Position numbers and translations under genes: made by a program
Assembly: GCF_018257795.1 (NCBI RefSeq)
Contig: NZ_JAERJD010000008.1
Location: 124,001-188,000 of the forward strand
Direction: 5' to 3'
Source of the DNA: Citrobacter sp. JGM124
Lineage (GTDB): Bacteria; Pseudomonadota; Gammaproteobacteria; Enterobacterales; Enterobacteriaceae
DNA: 64,000 nucleotides
Part shown: positions 1 to 8,817 of the stretch, piece after piece
Layout of the letters: each line of letters begins with the position of its first letter
Numbering within the stretch: the stretch's first letter is position 1
The notes under the pieces: model-generated
Told to the model about the DNA's origin: nothing
Databases searched by the model: none
What the model saw: only the letters and a program-made list of their open reading frames with translations

Positions 1-195
1 CCATCCAGGCGCTGATGCTCCAGCCTGTCGTTTTCGCTGAATTACATAATTATTTAATATTATAGATATTAATGATGTTAACGGGTATTTAAATAACCAT
101 TAAAAATATCAATAATATTTTTTGATAGAACGAATGAATATATTGATTATAGACTAATGGGGTGTTAAAACCATTCTTTATAATCGGGGCGGTAA

Positions 196-1101
196 ATGAT
201 TAGGGCTTTTTATAATTTTAACTCCACACCTTTATATCATACTGAGAATAATCATTCTGATGCTATGAATAAAAGTGGGCAGGTTGTCGGTAATATAAAT
301 AAAGTGCGTAATGACGCAGCTATTTCCATTGATCCGCATGCCAATTTAAAAAAAGGAATTGTATTTGATAAAGGGTGTTACTCTCATTTACGCTCAGTCT
401 CATGCTATGCTATGGACGACTTGTTTTCTTCAGTGTTTCATTCTGGACCTTCAAAAAGCAGCAATATCAGTACATTAAGCAGTGAACTGGTATATGAAAA
501 ATCAATTATTGACTCGCTATTACGGGAAATTAAAATTACCGGTGATATCATACAGAGCTTACAGCATGTTCATGTAGGCAGGGCTGCTGGGTTTGATAAC
601 GGTACTGAAATTACCACAAAATATTTATCTCACCGACGTAATACAGAGTGCCACTGGAGTGGTTTGATATTATTTCCCTGTCGGGATGAGATCATCAGGT
701 CATCGCATCAATTAGTTAATCCTGAGCTGGAACAACAGGTTTTCTTGACTCCTGATGGTCAAAAAGAGTGGCACAGAATTGGCCTGAAGATTGCACACGT
801 TGAAATTGACAGATATACATTAAATTCGATATTTTCAGCATTCAATAAAGTTTTCAACGAAAATAAAACCAACGCAAAATTCATTGTGGCACTTATTGCA
901 TTTTATTTGCGAAATCACTGGGCACAAATACCTCCGGATAATATAAAAACAAATAACTTAACGGCGTGTTCCTCTCAGTATTCCGAGTTGCTGGCGACGG
1001 GGAAGATTATTGCTGATTTATTAGCTCGTGATGACCTTAAGATTTCTATAGACAAACAGCTGGCTTTTTTATATTGGCATGAGCGTGTGAATCACAAATA
1101 A
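196..1101 (+). CDS. Orphan AT-rich protein sharing a C-terminal domain with the 35782 gene
   Basis: I do not recognise this 301-residue protein. There is no signal peptide, no membrane segment and no catalytic motif I can name. The first 90 residues are Ser/Asn-rich and look disordered. Residues about 196-276 align without gaps to residues 199-279 of the protein at 35782-36621 (shared pattern G, L, F, N-x-V-F-N, K, I-A, L, P, N, E-L), so the two probably share a domain; the F-box-like segment of the other protein is not seen here. The start follows a G-rich stretch (GGGGCGG) that can serve as ribosome binding site. The gene stands alone, with AT-rich flanks and AT-rich codon use unlike hdeD or proP next door, which suggests acquisition by transfer. 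An effector-like role is inference only. Confidence 0.7.
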   Translation: MIRAFYNFNSTPLYHTENNHSDAMNKSGQVVGNINKVRNDAAISIDPHANLKKGIVFDKGCYSHLRSVSCYAMDDLFSSVFHSGPSKSSNISTLSSELVYEKSIIDSLLREIKITGDIIQSLQHVHVGRAAGFDNGTEITTKYLSHRRNTECHWSGLILFPCRDEIIRSSHQLVNPELEQQVFLTPDGQKEWHRIGLKIAHVEIDRYTLNSIFSAFNKVFNENKTNAKFIVALIAFYLRNHWAQIPPDNIKTNNLTACSSQYSELLATGKIIADLLARDDLKISIDKQLAFLYWHERVNHK

Positions 1102-1208
1102 AAATCTGGCAGGTTTTAAATAGTCTTTTTTGGGGGGGCGATGTATTAATAATGGTGCGGGAGTGCCGGGCTCCAGAATATTAATAGAATACGTATTTTT
1201 AATCAGAT

Positions 1209-1252
1209 CTGACTAGCCCTGTATTAGAGTCAACATAATCAGGGCTAGTCAG
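1209..1252. terminator. 13-bp stem hairpin between convergent genes
   Basis: A perfect 13-bp inverted repeat (CTGACTAGCCCTG and its complement) with an 18-nt loop lies between the convergent orphan gene and hdeD. It is placed to end transcription from both sides but has no strong T-run on either strand, so it may be a Rho-assisted or mRNA 3'-end stabilising structure rather than a classical terminator. Confidence 0.5.
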
Positions 1253-1264
1253 TAATACTGATAA

Positions 1265-1837
1265 CTAACGGTTCACACGGAACAGGTTAGCAATCTGGAA
1301 GATGGCAAAAGAGCTAAATAGCAGTTCAATACCCACAACTACGGTGACTAGCGTTATCGACATTTCAGGGTTGGCTGTTGCCAGCATAACGGCAATAATC
1401 AAGTCTAATGCCCCAATAACAATCTGCAACCAGGACCCATTTTTACCCCCAAGCTTAAAGCCGACAGAGATACGCAAAATACCACCAATCGCAAACAATA
1501 CCGCCAGCATCATTGACATGGTCATAATGCCCACAACGGGATCGGTGATAAATACATAACCCAGAATAAAGTAGGCAATCCCTAACAGAATTGAACCAAG
1601 CATTGGCAGAAAGTTATGGCTGCGGTTAATGACCATGCCACTGATTAAGGCAACCCCACTCAGAATAAACAGAAATCCGACCAGGGTACTGAGAGCCGCA
1701 CCAGAAGCAAAGGGATTAATCAGGCAAAAAATACCGCCCAATAGTAACAGAAAGGCCACTACCAGCATTAATGTCCGCTGTTTTTTTATAAAATCCGGGT
1801 CCAGATTAAGTAGTTTCTTGCGATCAATATTTAACAT
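1265..1837 (-). CDS. hdeD: HdeD family acid-resistance membrane protein
   Basis: This is a 190-residue inner-membrane protein with about six hydrophobic helices, matching E. coli HdeD in length and sequence (the shared NRSHNF motif, GSWLQ-IGALD and the C-terminal TLV-VGIELLFS stretch). HdeD in E. coli contributes to acid resistance at high cell density; its molecular activity is not known. I chose the ATG at 1837, where the family begins (MLNIDRK) and where GGAG lies about nine bases upstream; the longer reading frame upstream is not conserved. In E. coli the gene sits in the acid-fitness island with hdeAB; here those periplasmic chaperones are absent and a molybdate-binding gene precedes it by about 100 bp. 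Confidence 0.9.
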   Translation of the reverse strand: MLNIDRKKLLNLDPDFIKKQRTLMLVVAFLLLLGGIFCLINPFASGAALSTLVGFLFILSGVALISGMVINRSHNFLPMLGSILLGIAYFILGYVFITDPVVGIMTMSMMLAVLFAIGGILRISVGFKLGGKNGSWLQIVIGALDLIIAVMLATANPEMSITLVTVVVGIELLFSSFAIFQIANLFRVNR

Positions 1838-1939
1838 CGTAGCACTCCATTGTTTATCGAGTATGTCTATTCGCGATACTGCAAATTGTCCGGGTATAGT
1901 GCCTGGCAATAATCGTAGACTGGATACTTATTGCATGTA

Positions 1940-2371
1940 TCAGGCACGAGTTGCCAGAATAACGCCAGAGGCTTTAACTAGCGCGATGACTTCATTACCT
2001 TCATGTAACTCCATCTCATCACGACCTTCATTCGTAATGATTGCTGTGAGTGGCAAACCTTTTTCTGTTTTCAGATGAATAGTGCTATTCACGGCACCAT
2101 TGACTATTTTAGTGATTTTACCGCGAAATTGATTACGGGCAGAGAAGCGAAGGCCGCTGTCTACATTGGCCAGCACCACCCAGGGTGCTTTAATGATCGC
2201 TATGGCTTCTTTACCGTTACGAATATCCAGGGCTTCACAGCTTTCTTTAGTGATTACCGTGGTTAACACTTCCCCGTGTTCAAGGGTGATATCCACTTCG
2301 TTGTTTACTGCGCCGGTAATAATACGAGTCACTTTACCGGTGAGCTGGTTACGTGCCGATACCTTCATCAT
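1940..2371 (-). CDS. Tandem Mop (TOBE) molybdate-binding protein
   Basis: A 143-residue soluble protein made of two similar halves, each starting with SARNQ and containing G-K-[VI]-T-[RK]-I-x-x-GAVN, the signature of Mop/TOBE domains. Two fused Mop domains are the architecture of ModG-like molybdopterins/molbindins, which assemble into oligomers that bind molybdate or tungstate in the cytoplasm and buffer or deliver it to molybdenum-cofactor synthesis. The reading frame starts with two ATG codons behind an AGAGG ribosome binding site; either may be used. No mod transport genes lie nearby, so it is an orphan storage protein. Domain call is firm; storage role is inferred from the family. Confidence 0.88.
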   Translation of the reverse strand: MMKVSARNQLTGKVTRIITGAVNNEVDITLEHGEVLTTVITKESCEALDIRNGKEAIAIIKAPWVVLANVDSGLRFSARNQFRGKITKIVNGAVNSTIHLKTEKGLPLTAIITNEGRDEMELHEGNEVIALVKASGVILATRA

Positions 2372-2464
2372 TTGGCTTATCCTCTGTTTCTGTTTTTATA
2401 TCCCGTTAACAGAATAGTCGTTCAGACGTTAAAGCGCATTGTACTGTGATAAATAACAAGCCAG

Positions 2465-2495
2465 CACGGGGGCGTATTTGAGTACGGCCCCCGTG
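2465..2495 (-). terminator. Hairpin downstream of proP
   Basis: A 9-bp GC-rich inverted repeat (CACGGGGGC and complement) begins 18 bp after the proP stop codon. On the proP strand it is followed by a T-rich but not continuous stretch (CTTGTTATTT), so it is a moderate intrinsic terminator candidate. Confidence 0.55.
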
Positions 2496-2512
2496 ATGAC
2501 TGATGTAATCAC

Positions 2513-4018
2513 TTATTCGTTGATGCGTGGATGCTGGTCCACTAAGCGGGTACGTTTTTGTTGCAAGTCTTCGATTTCTTTATCTAAATCTTCAATTTTT
2601 TGTTCAATATTGTCGTAGTGTTCCTGCACAATTTCTCGTGCTTCTTCAATATCCGATGCAGCAGGGGTGGCCCCTTTTAACGGTTTGTTCGCCGTCTCTT
2701 TCATGGTGATTGCTGTTACCAGGCCGATGACTGCGACCACCATCAGATAATATGCAGGCATCATCAGGTCATTCGTGGCTTCAACCAGCCATGCCGCTAA
2801 GGTTGGTGTCATACCGGCTATCAAAACGGAAATATTAAAGGCGCTCGCCAGTGCACTATAACGGATATGGGTTGGGAACATTGCCGGGAGGGTTGACGCC
2901 ATGACTCCCGTAAAGAAGTTCAGCAGTACTGCCAGCATCAACAGTCCGAAAAATATCAGTCCAATAACATCACTGTTAATCAGCATGAATGCTGGAATAG
3001 CGAGGAAAAATAGACCAATACTTCCCATGAAAACAAACACGCGGCGACCGTAGCGGTCACTTAACAGTCCGATAATCGGCTGCACAAACAGCATGCCAAT
3101 CATAATGGCGATGATAATCATCACCCCATGGTCTTCTGAGTAGTGAAGATTATGGGAGAGATAGCTCGGCATATAGGTGAGCAACATGTAGTAGGTGACG
3201 TTGGTGGAAATCACCAGACCAACGCAGACCAGCAAACTACGCCAGTGTTTTGTGGCAATTTCTTTAAAAGAGACCTTTGGCCCTTCAGCCAGACCCTGAC
3301 GGTCATCTTTTTCCATTTTTTCAATATGTTGCTGGAATGCAGGTGTCTCTTCCAGTGCATGACGGAGATAAAGGCCGATAATACCTAATGGCAAAGCAAG
3401 GAAGAACGGAATACGCCATCCCCACTCAAGGAAGCTCTCTTCACCAACAAGGGCTGAAATCAGGACGACGACCCCTGCGCCGCAGACAAAGCCGGCGATG
3501 GAACCAAAATCGAGCCAGCTCCCCATAAACCCGCGCTTTCTGTCAGGTGAGTACTCGGCAACAAAAATAGAAGCACCGGTATATTCACCACCAACCGAAA
3601 AGCCCTGTACCATCTTGGCCAGTAAGAGCAATATCGGGGCCCAGATGCCAATAGCGGCATAGGAGGGGATCAACCCAATAGCGAAGGTACTGAGTGACAT
3701 GATAACGATAGTTATCGCCAAAATTTTCTGACGCCCGTATTTGTCGCCGAGCATTCCAAAGAATACGCCACCGAGTGGGCGAATCAGAAAGGGAACAGAA
3801 AAGGTGCCCAGTGCAGCGATCATCTGCACGCCAGGGCTGGCATCAGGGAAAAAGACTTTACCTAACGCAAAGGCTACAAAGCCATACACGCCAAAATCAA
3901 ACCATTCCATCGCGTTGCCTAAGGAGGCGGCAGTGATGGCTTTCTTCAGACGCGCATCATCAATAATCGTAACGTCACTGACCTTTATCGGTCTGACTTT
4001 CTTTTTTCTTCGTAACAT
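2513..4018 (-). CDS. proP: Osmoprotectant/proline:H+ symporter ProP
   Basis: ProP is a 12-helix major facilitator superfamily transporter that imports proline, glycine betaine and ectoine with protons when the cell meets high osmolality. The 501-residue product matches the E. coli protein along its length: the N-terminal GNAMEWFDFGVYG segment, the MFS loop GDKYGRQ between helices 2 and 3, and the repeat GLLSDRYGRR in the second half. The last 45 residues form a heptad-rich charged helix (IEEAREIVQEHYDN onward), the antiparallel coiled coil that tunes the osmolality set point in the coiled-coil class of ProP orthologues. It is monocistronic, with a hairpin after the stop. Confidence 0.96.
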   Translation of the reverse strand: MLRRKKKVRPIKVSDVTIIDDARLKKAITAASLGNAMEWFDFGVYGFVAFALGKVFFPDASPGVQMIAALGTFSVPFLIRPLGGVFFGMLGDKYGRQKILAITIVIMSLSTFAIGLIPSYAAIGIWAPILLLLAKMVQGFSVGGEYTGASIFVAEYSPDRKRGFMGSWLDFGSIAGFVCGAGVVVLISALVGEESFLEWGWRIPFFLALPLGIIGLYLRHALEETPAFQQHIEKMEKDDRQGLAEGPKVSFKEIATKHWRSLLVCVGLVISTNVTYYMLLTYMPSYLSHNLHYSEDHGVMIIIAIMIGMLFVQPIIGLLSDRYGRRVFVFMGSIGLFFLAIPAFMLINSDVIGLIFFGLLMLAVLLNFFTGVMASTLPAMFPTHIRYSALASAFNISVLIAGMTPTLAAWLVEATNDLMMPAYYLMVVAVIGLVTAITMKETANKPLKGATPAASDIEEAREIVQEHYDNIEQKIEDLDKEIEDLQQKRTRLVDQHPRINE

Positions 4019-4248
4019 GTTTTATCCTCAGTATTTCTCCACACAAGGTTATCGCTTGTGGGCTCTTACTTAAGTGTAGTGCGATGTTGAGTGAGTAGGT
4101 CATTAACATCCAGCTTTGGTAAGAAACAGGGAGAAAATAAGTTTAAAAATGATAACAACAAGCAACTATCCGCTTTGTTGCTAAGTATGAACATCCGTCG
4201 ATGCTATAGTAATTATTCTAAACTGTGATATCCATCAAGGTTTTGACT

Positions 4249-4275
4249 TAAAGTAAAATATTGTCATGCCGAAAT
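4249..4275 (+). promoter_or_regulatory. Sigma-28 (FliA) promoter of aer
   Basis: TAAAGTAA, an 11-nt spacer, then GCCGAAAT matches the flagellar sigma factor consensus TAAAGTTT-N11-GCCGATAA at most positions with exact spacing. It ends about 50 nt before the aer start codon, as expected for a class 3 chemotaxis gene. Confidence 0.85.
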
Positions 4276-4326
4276 ACCTAACACGTAAAAGTGAATTATT
4301 GGGATAACCTCATGGAAGGCCTTGCT

Positions 4327-5847
4327 ATGTCTACCCGCCAGCACGTTACACAGCGAGAATTTATGCTGGACGACGACACGACTTTAATGTCGACCACTGA
4401 TCTGAAAAGCTACATAACGCATGCAAACGATGCCTTCGTCAGGGTAAGTGGTTATGAATTACATGAGCTGCAAGACCTGCCCCATAATATTGTGCGCCAT
4501 CCTGACATGCCGAAAGCGGCATTTGCTGATTTGTGGTTTACCTTGCAACAGGGCGAACCCTGGACCGGGATCATAAAGAATAGCCGCAAGAATGGTGACC
4601 ATTACTGGGTTCGTGCCAATGTCGTGCCTTTAGTCCGGCAAGATAAAACGACCGGCTATATGTCTATTCGTACTAAAGCCACACCCGAAGAGATAGCCGA
4701 AGTTGAGCCGTTGTATCAGGCTTTAAACGAAGGTCGTTGTAAAAAAAAGCTTTTTAAGGGGCTGGTACTGCGTAAAGGATTGTTTGGACGATTGCCAACA
4801 ATGTCACTGCGTGCACGTATTCGTAGCATCATGAGTATTTTGCTGATTATTCTACTGGTTTCGGCTTATGCACAGGCATTGCCGCTTTTACAGTGGCTGA
4901 TCGGGGCTGTCTCGACATTACTGGTCTGTGGCTTATTAGAGTGGCAAATAGCCCGTCCCCTGGAGAATGTTTCCCGTCAGGCGCTTGAAGTGGCGACTGG
5001 TAATAACCATCGGGTTCAGCATTTACCGCGCAGTGATGAAATCGGGATTATTTTACGTTCCGTGGGGCAGTTAGGTTTAATGTGCCGTTGGTTAATTAAT
5101 GACGTCAGTGGTCAAGTGGCGAATGTTCACAATGGTAGTGAAGCCATGGCGAAAGGGAATGATGATCTTAATGTGCGTACTCGTCAAACGGTCGAGAATG
5201 TTCAGCAGACCGTCACCACGATGAATCAGATGTCTGCGTCAGTGCAGAACAACTCAGGAACGGCATTAGCGGCAGATAAGTTGTCCTGTTCAGCCAGTGA
5301 AGCGGCCTCCCAGGGGGCTAACGCCATGGAAACAGTAGTCAACACTATGGATGATATCTCTGACAGTACCCAGCGTATTGGCTCGATAACGACGTTGATT
5401 AATGATATTGCTTTCCAGACCAATATTCTGGCACTGAATGCGGCCGTTGAGGCTGCACGCGCAGGGGATCAGGGTAAAGGTTTTGCTGTGGTTGCCGGTG
5501 AAGTTCGTAACCTGGCACAGCGTAGTGCCAGCGCAGCGAATGATATTCGTAAACTGATTGATGCCAGTGCCAGCAAAGTTAAGTCGGGCACAATACAGGT
5601 TCATGAGGCAGGCCGGACCATGCAGGATATTGTCGGTCAAGTGCAGAACGTGACGCAGCTACTGGGGCAGATCAGTCAGGCAACGGCTGAACAGGCTAAT
5701 GGTTTGGCTGATGTGACGCGCTCGATAGCTGAACTCAGTACGATCACTGAAAAAAATGCCAGACTGGTGGACGATGGGGCACAGGTTTCAGCGATGGTAA
5801 AATATCGGGCAACGCGCTTACAAGACGCTGTCACTGTATTGAGCTAA
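4327..5847 (+). CDS. aer: Aerotaxis/redox-sensing chemoreceptor Aer
   Basis: Aer reports cellular redox state to the CheA/CheW pathway through an FAD-bearing PAS domain and drives aerotaxis. From the ATG at 4327 the product has 506 residues, the same as E. coli Aer, and AAGG lies eight bases upstream; the frame extends 12 codons further up without family support. Order: cytoplasmic PAS domain (about 20-120, with the conserved [14 protein letters not shown] and [11 protein letters not shown] segments), F1 linker, one hydrophobic membrane hairpin near 165-205, HAMP region, and the receptor signalling domain with the conserved hairpin tip around [22 protein letters not shown]. No NWETF-type tail is present, as in other Aer proteins. 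A sigma-28 promoter precedes it and a strong terminator follows. Confidence 0.97.
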   Translation: MSTRQHVTQREFMLDDDTTLMSTTDLKSYITHANDAFVRVSGYELHELQDLPHNIVRHPDMPKAAFADLWFTLQQGEPWTGIIKNSRKNGDHYWVRANVVPLVRQDKTTGYMSIRTKATPEEIAEVEPLYQALNEGRCKKKLFKGLVLRKGLFGRLPTMSLRARIRSIMSILLIILLVSAYAQALPLLQWLIGAVSTLLVCGLLEWQIARPLENVSRQALEVATGNNHRVQHLPRSDEIGIILRSVGQLGLMCRWLINDVSGQVANVHNGSEAMAKGNDDLNVRTRQTVENVQQTVTTMNQMSASVQNNSGTALAADKLSCSASEAASQGANAMETVVNTMDDISDSTQRIGSITTLINDIAFQTNILALNAAVEAARAGDQGKGFAVVAGEVRNLAQRSASAANDIRKLIDASASKVKSGTIQVHEAGRTMQDIVGQVQNVTQLLGQISQATAEQANGLADVTRSIAELSTITEKNARLVDDGAQVSAMVKYRATRLQDAVTVLS

Positions 5848-5854
5848 AAATGGT

Positions 5855-5884
5855 AAGCAGACTGATCCCTGGTCTGCTTTTTTT
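5855..5884 (+). terminator. Intrinsic terminator of aer
   Basis: An 8-bp stem (AAGCAGAC / GTCTGCTT) followed by a run of T residues, eight bases after the aer stop codon. Confidence 0.9.
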
Positions 5885-6014
5885 AGATCGATAGTTGCGC
5901 TGTGTTTTTTGGCATTTTTCCATCAAATTGTGATTTTTTTTGTTTTATCGCTGCAAGCAATTGATTCTTTCTTCAGCGGATATTCGTGAAAACGGTGAGT
6001 TTTTCAAATTGGGA

Positions 6015-6226
6015 TTGCTAAATGTTTAGGGATGTGAGTAAATAGCATCGGTTTGGAATACAGACCTTATGAAAGCAGTTTTAGTAAAGCAGTCCTCAGT
6101 TCAAGCGCTATCTTAGATATCCCTTTTTCTCGAGTCTCCTCCTAAGTGCCAGATTAAGTCCAACTCTGCTGAACAGACCATGTTCGCCGCGAATCGTGGC
6201 TCAAGAAATTGAAAAAGGTAATATTT
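6015..6226 (+). promoter_or_regulatory. Cold-shock promoter and long cold-box leader
   Basis: TTGCTA (6015-6020), an 18-nt spacer and TAAATA (6039-6044) form a plausible sigma-70 promoter. Immediately after it, 6049-6066 reads CGGTTTGGAATACAGACC, which matches the cold box at the 5' end of E. coli cspA mRNA (CGGTTTGACGTACAGACC) except for three bases. The untranslated leader to the ATG at 6227 would be about 178 nt, comparable to the roughly 160-nt thermosensing leader of cspA, which refolds in the cold to expose the start. An AAAGG ribosome binding site sits just before the start. Confidence 0.8.
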
Positions 6227-6439
6227 ATGTCTAACAAAATGACTGGTTTGGTAAAATGGTTCAACGCTGAGAAAGGTTTCGGCTTCATTTCTCCAACTGA
6301 TGGCAGCAAAGATGTATTCGTACACTTCTCTGCAATCCAGAGCGACAGCTTCAAAACTCTTGATGAAGGCCAGAAAGTTGAGTTCACCATCGAGAATGGT
6401 GCTAAAGGCCCAGCTGCTGCTAACGTTGTTGCGCTGTAA
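6227..6439 (+). CDS. cspA: CspA-family cold-shock protein
   Basis: A 70-residue single cold-shock domain (OB fold) that binds single-stranded RNA and DNA and acts as an RNA chaperone/antiterminator after temperature downshift. The RNP1 (KGFGFI) and RNP2 (VFVHF) motifs are intact, and the ending [10 protein letters not shown] is typical of the family. I use the ATG at 6227 (MSNKMTG), six codons inside the open frame, because it has the family length and an AAAGG site. The cold-box leader supports a cold-inducible CspA/CspB/CspG-type member rather than constitutive CspE/CspC; which paralogue it is cannot be settled from one copy. Confidence 0.93.
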   Translation: MSNKMTGLVKWFNAEKGFGFISPTDGSKDVFVHFSAIQSDSFKTLDEGQKVEFTIENGAKGPAAANVVAL

Positions 6440-6462
6440 TTCAGCCCTGCGTTAAGTTAGCT

Positions 6463-6488
6463 AAAAACCCGCATTTGCGGGTTTTTTT
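6463..6488 (+). terminator. Intrinsic terminator of the cold-shock gene
   Basis: AAAAACCCGC, a 4-nt loop, then GCGGGTTTTTTT: a textbook hairpin with A-tract and T-tract, 23 bp after the stop. Confidence 0.93.
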
Positions 6489-6564
6489 GTTTCTGTCGTT
6501 TATGATATAGCGACAGTTATGAATGCAGGGCCACCTTTTTGATGAATCAGGCTGGCAATGCATT

Positions 6565-7683
6565 CTATAAAGCTGTTTCCCATACTGACTGGGGCAGTAA
6601 GTAGACAGCTGGCTCTGCATCTTGCCCGGCAGTGACAATATGTTTGATTCCACTGGCCATGACTGCCAGTGTCACATCGAAGGCATTCAGGCTATCACCA
6701 AACCCGGCGGTGAGGTTGAGCATGGATCCATCCGCCATTAAATACAGTGTTTTACCCTTCAGGCTGTAAGCATTGATAAAAGGCATCACCTCCTGATTCG
6801 GGTATTTTTTCAAATACGCACAATCAATCTCTTCGGCGACATGGCCCACGTTGAGCACAAAAACACCGTCTTTTGCTTGATCCAGTAGTGCGGAACCAAG
6901 TACTTTTTTTGCCCCAGTTGCAGTGGCAATCACATCTGTCGTGGTAATCACTTCTTCAATTTCAACCACGTGCCAGCCATCATACGCTGCCTGCAAACGG
7001 CGAGCCGGGTCGCGTTCTGCCACCATGACTTGGCCGCCATAGGCTTTAGCCGCGGCTGCAACACCTTGGCCTACCAGACCATAGCCAATGACCAGTACGC
7101 GTTTTTCGTGCAGTGTCAGGTGGGTGGTCTGGAAGAAAGTTTGCCAGGCGGTTAAGCCAACCATGTGGCGGTTGTGAAGGCCCTCTTTAACAGGTAAATC
7201 ATCCCAGTTAAATATGGGATAGCCAGGTCTGTCAGAAGGCAGGCGGCTAACGCCGGATCCGGTCGCCTCAAGGCAGGCAACCACATCACCGAAATCACCA
7301 CGCTGATGCAGCAACGTGGTAATGTCTGCCCCCATTTCGCACAGGTGCGTTGGGCGCCAGGCAATGGCTTTTTCCCATGATTCATGCCATTCGTTATGGG
7401 TCATATTGCGCCATGCACAGGCTTCAGCCCCGGCAGCGACCAGATAAGCGACCACATCGTCCTGAACAGTCGTCGGGTTACAGGTCGTTAAGAATACGCG
7501 TGCATTTTTCTTTAATAAGCCTTCAACGAGTGGGATCATTTTTAAGTCGAGGTGCATATTACAAGCAATGCGGACATGGCTAAGGTCAGGAAGCGACTCG
7601 ACTTGTTTCAGCGTGCGAGTCATATGCAGGCAAGACCATTGGATCTCTTTCATAAACATTTCGTTGTTGGTGCTCAATGTCAT
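6565..7683 (-). CDS. Adenosylhomocysteinase-like NAD-binding protein
   Basis: The 372-residue product has the fold signature of S-adenosylhomocysteine hydrolases: an N-terminal part with ACNMHLDLKMIPLVEGL and TTCNPTTVQDD (compare HMT-x-T and ASCN-x-x-STQD), a Rossmann domain with VIGYGLVGQG (about 204-213), and a late LMADGSMLNLTAGFGDS segment where true enzymes have GRLVNL-x-x-x-x-GHP. It is shorter than genuine bacterial enzymes (430-470), lacks the C-terminal Lys-Tyr tail that completes the NAD site of the neighbouring subunit, and has GFGDS in place of the hydrolase GHP, so the reaction may differ. Enterobacteria normally clear this metabolite through Pfs and LuxS. AAGGA abuts the first ATG, so one of the later Met codons (residue 9 or 11) could be the true start. 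It follows bcsZ in the same direction with a small hairpin between. Confidence 0.75.
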   Translation of the reverse strand: MTLSTNNEMFMKEIQWSCLHMTRTLKQVESLPDLSHVRIACNMHLDLKMIPLVEGLLKKNARVFLTTCNPTTVQDDVVAYLVAAGAEACAWRNMTHNEWHESWEKAIAWRPTHLCEMGADITTLLHQRGDFGDVVACLEATGSGVSRLPSDRPGYPIFNWDDLPVKEGLHNRHMVGLTAWQTFFQTTHLTLHEKRVLVIGYGLVGQGVAAAAKAYGGQVMVAERDPARRLQAAYDGWHVVEIEEVITTTDVIATATGAKKVLGSALLDQAKDGVFVLNVGHVAEEIDCAYLKKYPNQEVMPFINAYSLKGKTLYLMADGSMLNLTAGFGDSLNAFDVTLAVMASGIKHIVTAGQDAEPAVYLLPQSVWETAL

Positions 7684-7730
7684 TCCTTACAGATAATAAT
7701 CTCGTGATTTTTATGATACTGAAAAGGGAT

Positions 7731-7750
7731 GCGCTGCCATCTGACAGCGC
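7731..7750 (-). terminator. Weak hairpin after the cellulose operon
   Basis: GCGCTG / CAGCGC inverted repeat with an 8-nt loop, 60 bp downstream of the bcsZ stop; on the bcs strand it is followed by CCCTTTTC. A weak terminator candidate separating the operon from the hydrolase-like gene. Confidence 0.35.
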
Positions 7751-7809
7751 GGGTTATTGACGATAGCGGTGGCTTACTGAATAGAGTATGACACTGGTGA
7801 GCGTGACGC

Positions 7810-8817
7810 TTACTGATAAGCCAGCCAGGCCAGCATACTCAGACTTGCCGAATAATAATCCTCTTGTGGCGTTATCTGCGGAGCCGTCATGACTTCACCC
7901 ATGGTTAAATCACGAACTGCCAATAAACCTCCTGCCATCATATAAGGCGCTTTTTCATTAGTTTCTACATTCACCCACGCGGGTGTTTGCAGCCGACTGA
8001 ACTGGCTAAACCAGATGCGCCATGGCAACAGTAAAGGAGATTTCTTATCGTACCAGTAGAGATAAAGTGGGATACGAATTGCGTCAAAACTCATGCGCGC
8101 AGGCCACTCTTTTGCGGGCAACAGTTGACCATCAGCCCGTAAAGATACCCAGTCGGTAGGTAAATTAACCGAGCCCTGGCCCATTTCACCTAACAGAGTT
8201 TGTCCGTCCTGAATCAGGGTCTGCCATGCCTGTAAATGGCTACGTTTCGCAAAGTCAGCCCAGGCAGGAAACACGAAATAAGATGGATTCAGGATGATTT
8301 CGCTATTGTGGTTAAACCCATCCTTCCCCGGTAGCATTACCTTGTAGCCTGCATAATCGATAACCATATGCGCTAGCAGAGATTTGGTTATCTCGTCGGA
8401 CGCTTTACCATACCGCTTATCTTGCCAGCGTGATTCCGCTTTGAGTAATGCCCAGGCGATGAGCGTATCGCCATCAGTGGCATTATTTTTATCCGTAATG
8501 GGGTCAGCTAATGTCGGGTTATAACGCCAGTAAAACAGGCCAGTTTGCTTATTTTGCAGTGTCTGTCTGGTCCACTGCCATAGCTTGTCAAAGGTCTGTC
8601 GGTCATTGTTATAGACCGCCCCCAGCATGGCAAACCCTTGTCCTTCACTGTGCGAGATACCCTTGTTTCCTGTATCAATAATGCGCCCGTCAGGCATCAG
8701 AAAGCGCGCTTTATAGACGTCCCAGGCTTGTGGGCTGGCCTGAGTGAAAGGTGAGCACATTAGTGCCATGACGACGATTAGTGTCGTCCAAACGGGTTTT
8801 AACATAGTCAGGCTCAT
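7810..8817 (-). CDS. bcsZ: Periplasmic endo-1,4-beta-glucanase BcsZ
   Basis: BcsZ is the glycoside hydrolase family 8 cellulase of cellulose operons. It trims glucan in the periplasm and is needed for proper cellulose yield and fibre quality. The 335-residue protein starts with a signal peptide (hydrophobic 7-24, cleavage near TQAS) and carries the catalytic acid region SHSEGQGFAM and the catalytic base region RMSFDAIRIPLYLYW. Its start overlaps the bcsD stop by 4 bp (ATGA), so it is translationally coupled and last in the operon. Confidence 0.95.
   Translation of the reverse strand: MSLTMLKPVWTTLIVVMALMCSPFTQASPQAWDVYKARFLMPDGRIIDTGNKGISHSEGQGFAMLGAVYNNDRQTFDKLWQWTRQTLQNKQTGLFYWRYNPTLADPITDKNNATDGDTLIAWALLKAESRWQDKRYGKASDEITKSLLAHMVIDYAGYKVMLPGKDGFNHNSEIILNPSYFVFPAWADFAKRSHLQAWQTLIQDGQTLLGEMGQGSVNLPTDWVSLRADGQLLPAKEWPARMSFDAIRIPLYLYWYDKKSPLLLPWRIWFSQFSRLQTPAWVNVETNEKAPYMMAGGLLAVRDLTMGEVMTAPQITPQEDYYSASLSMLAWLAYQ

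Noticed and set aside
91-130. F-box motif in the 196-1101 protein (residues 91-130)
   Set aside because: The segment STLSSELVYEKSIIDSLL lacks the Leu-Pro pair and the Asp and Cys positions, so I do not extend the F-box call to this protein.
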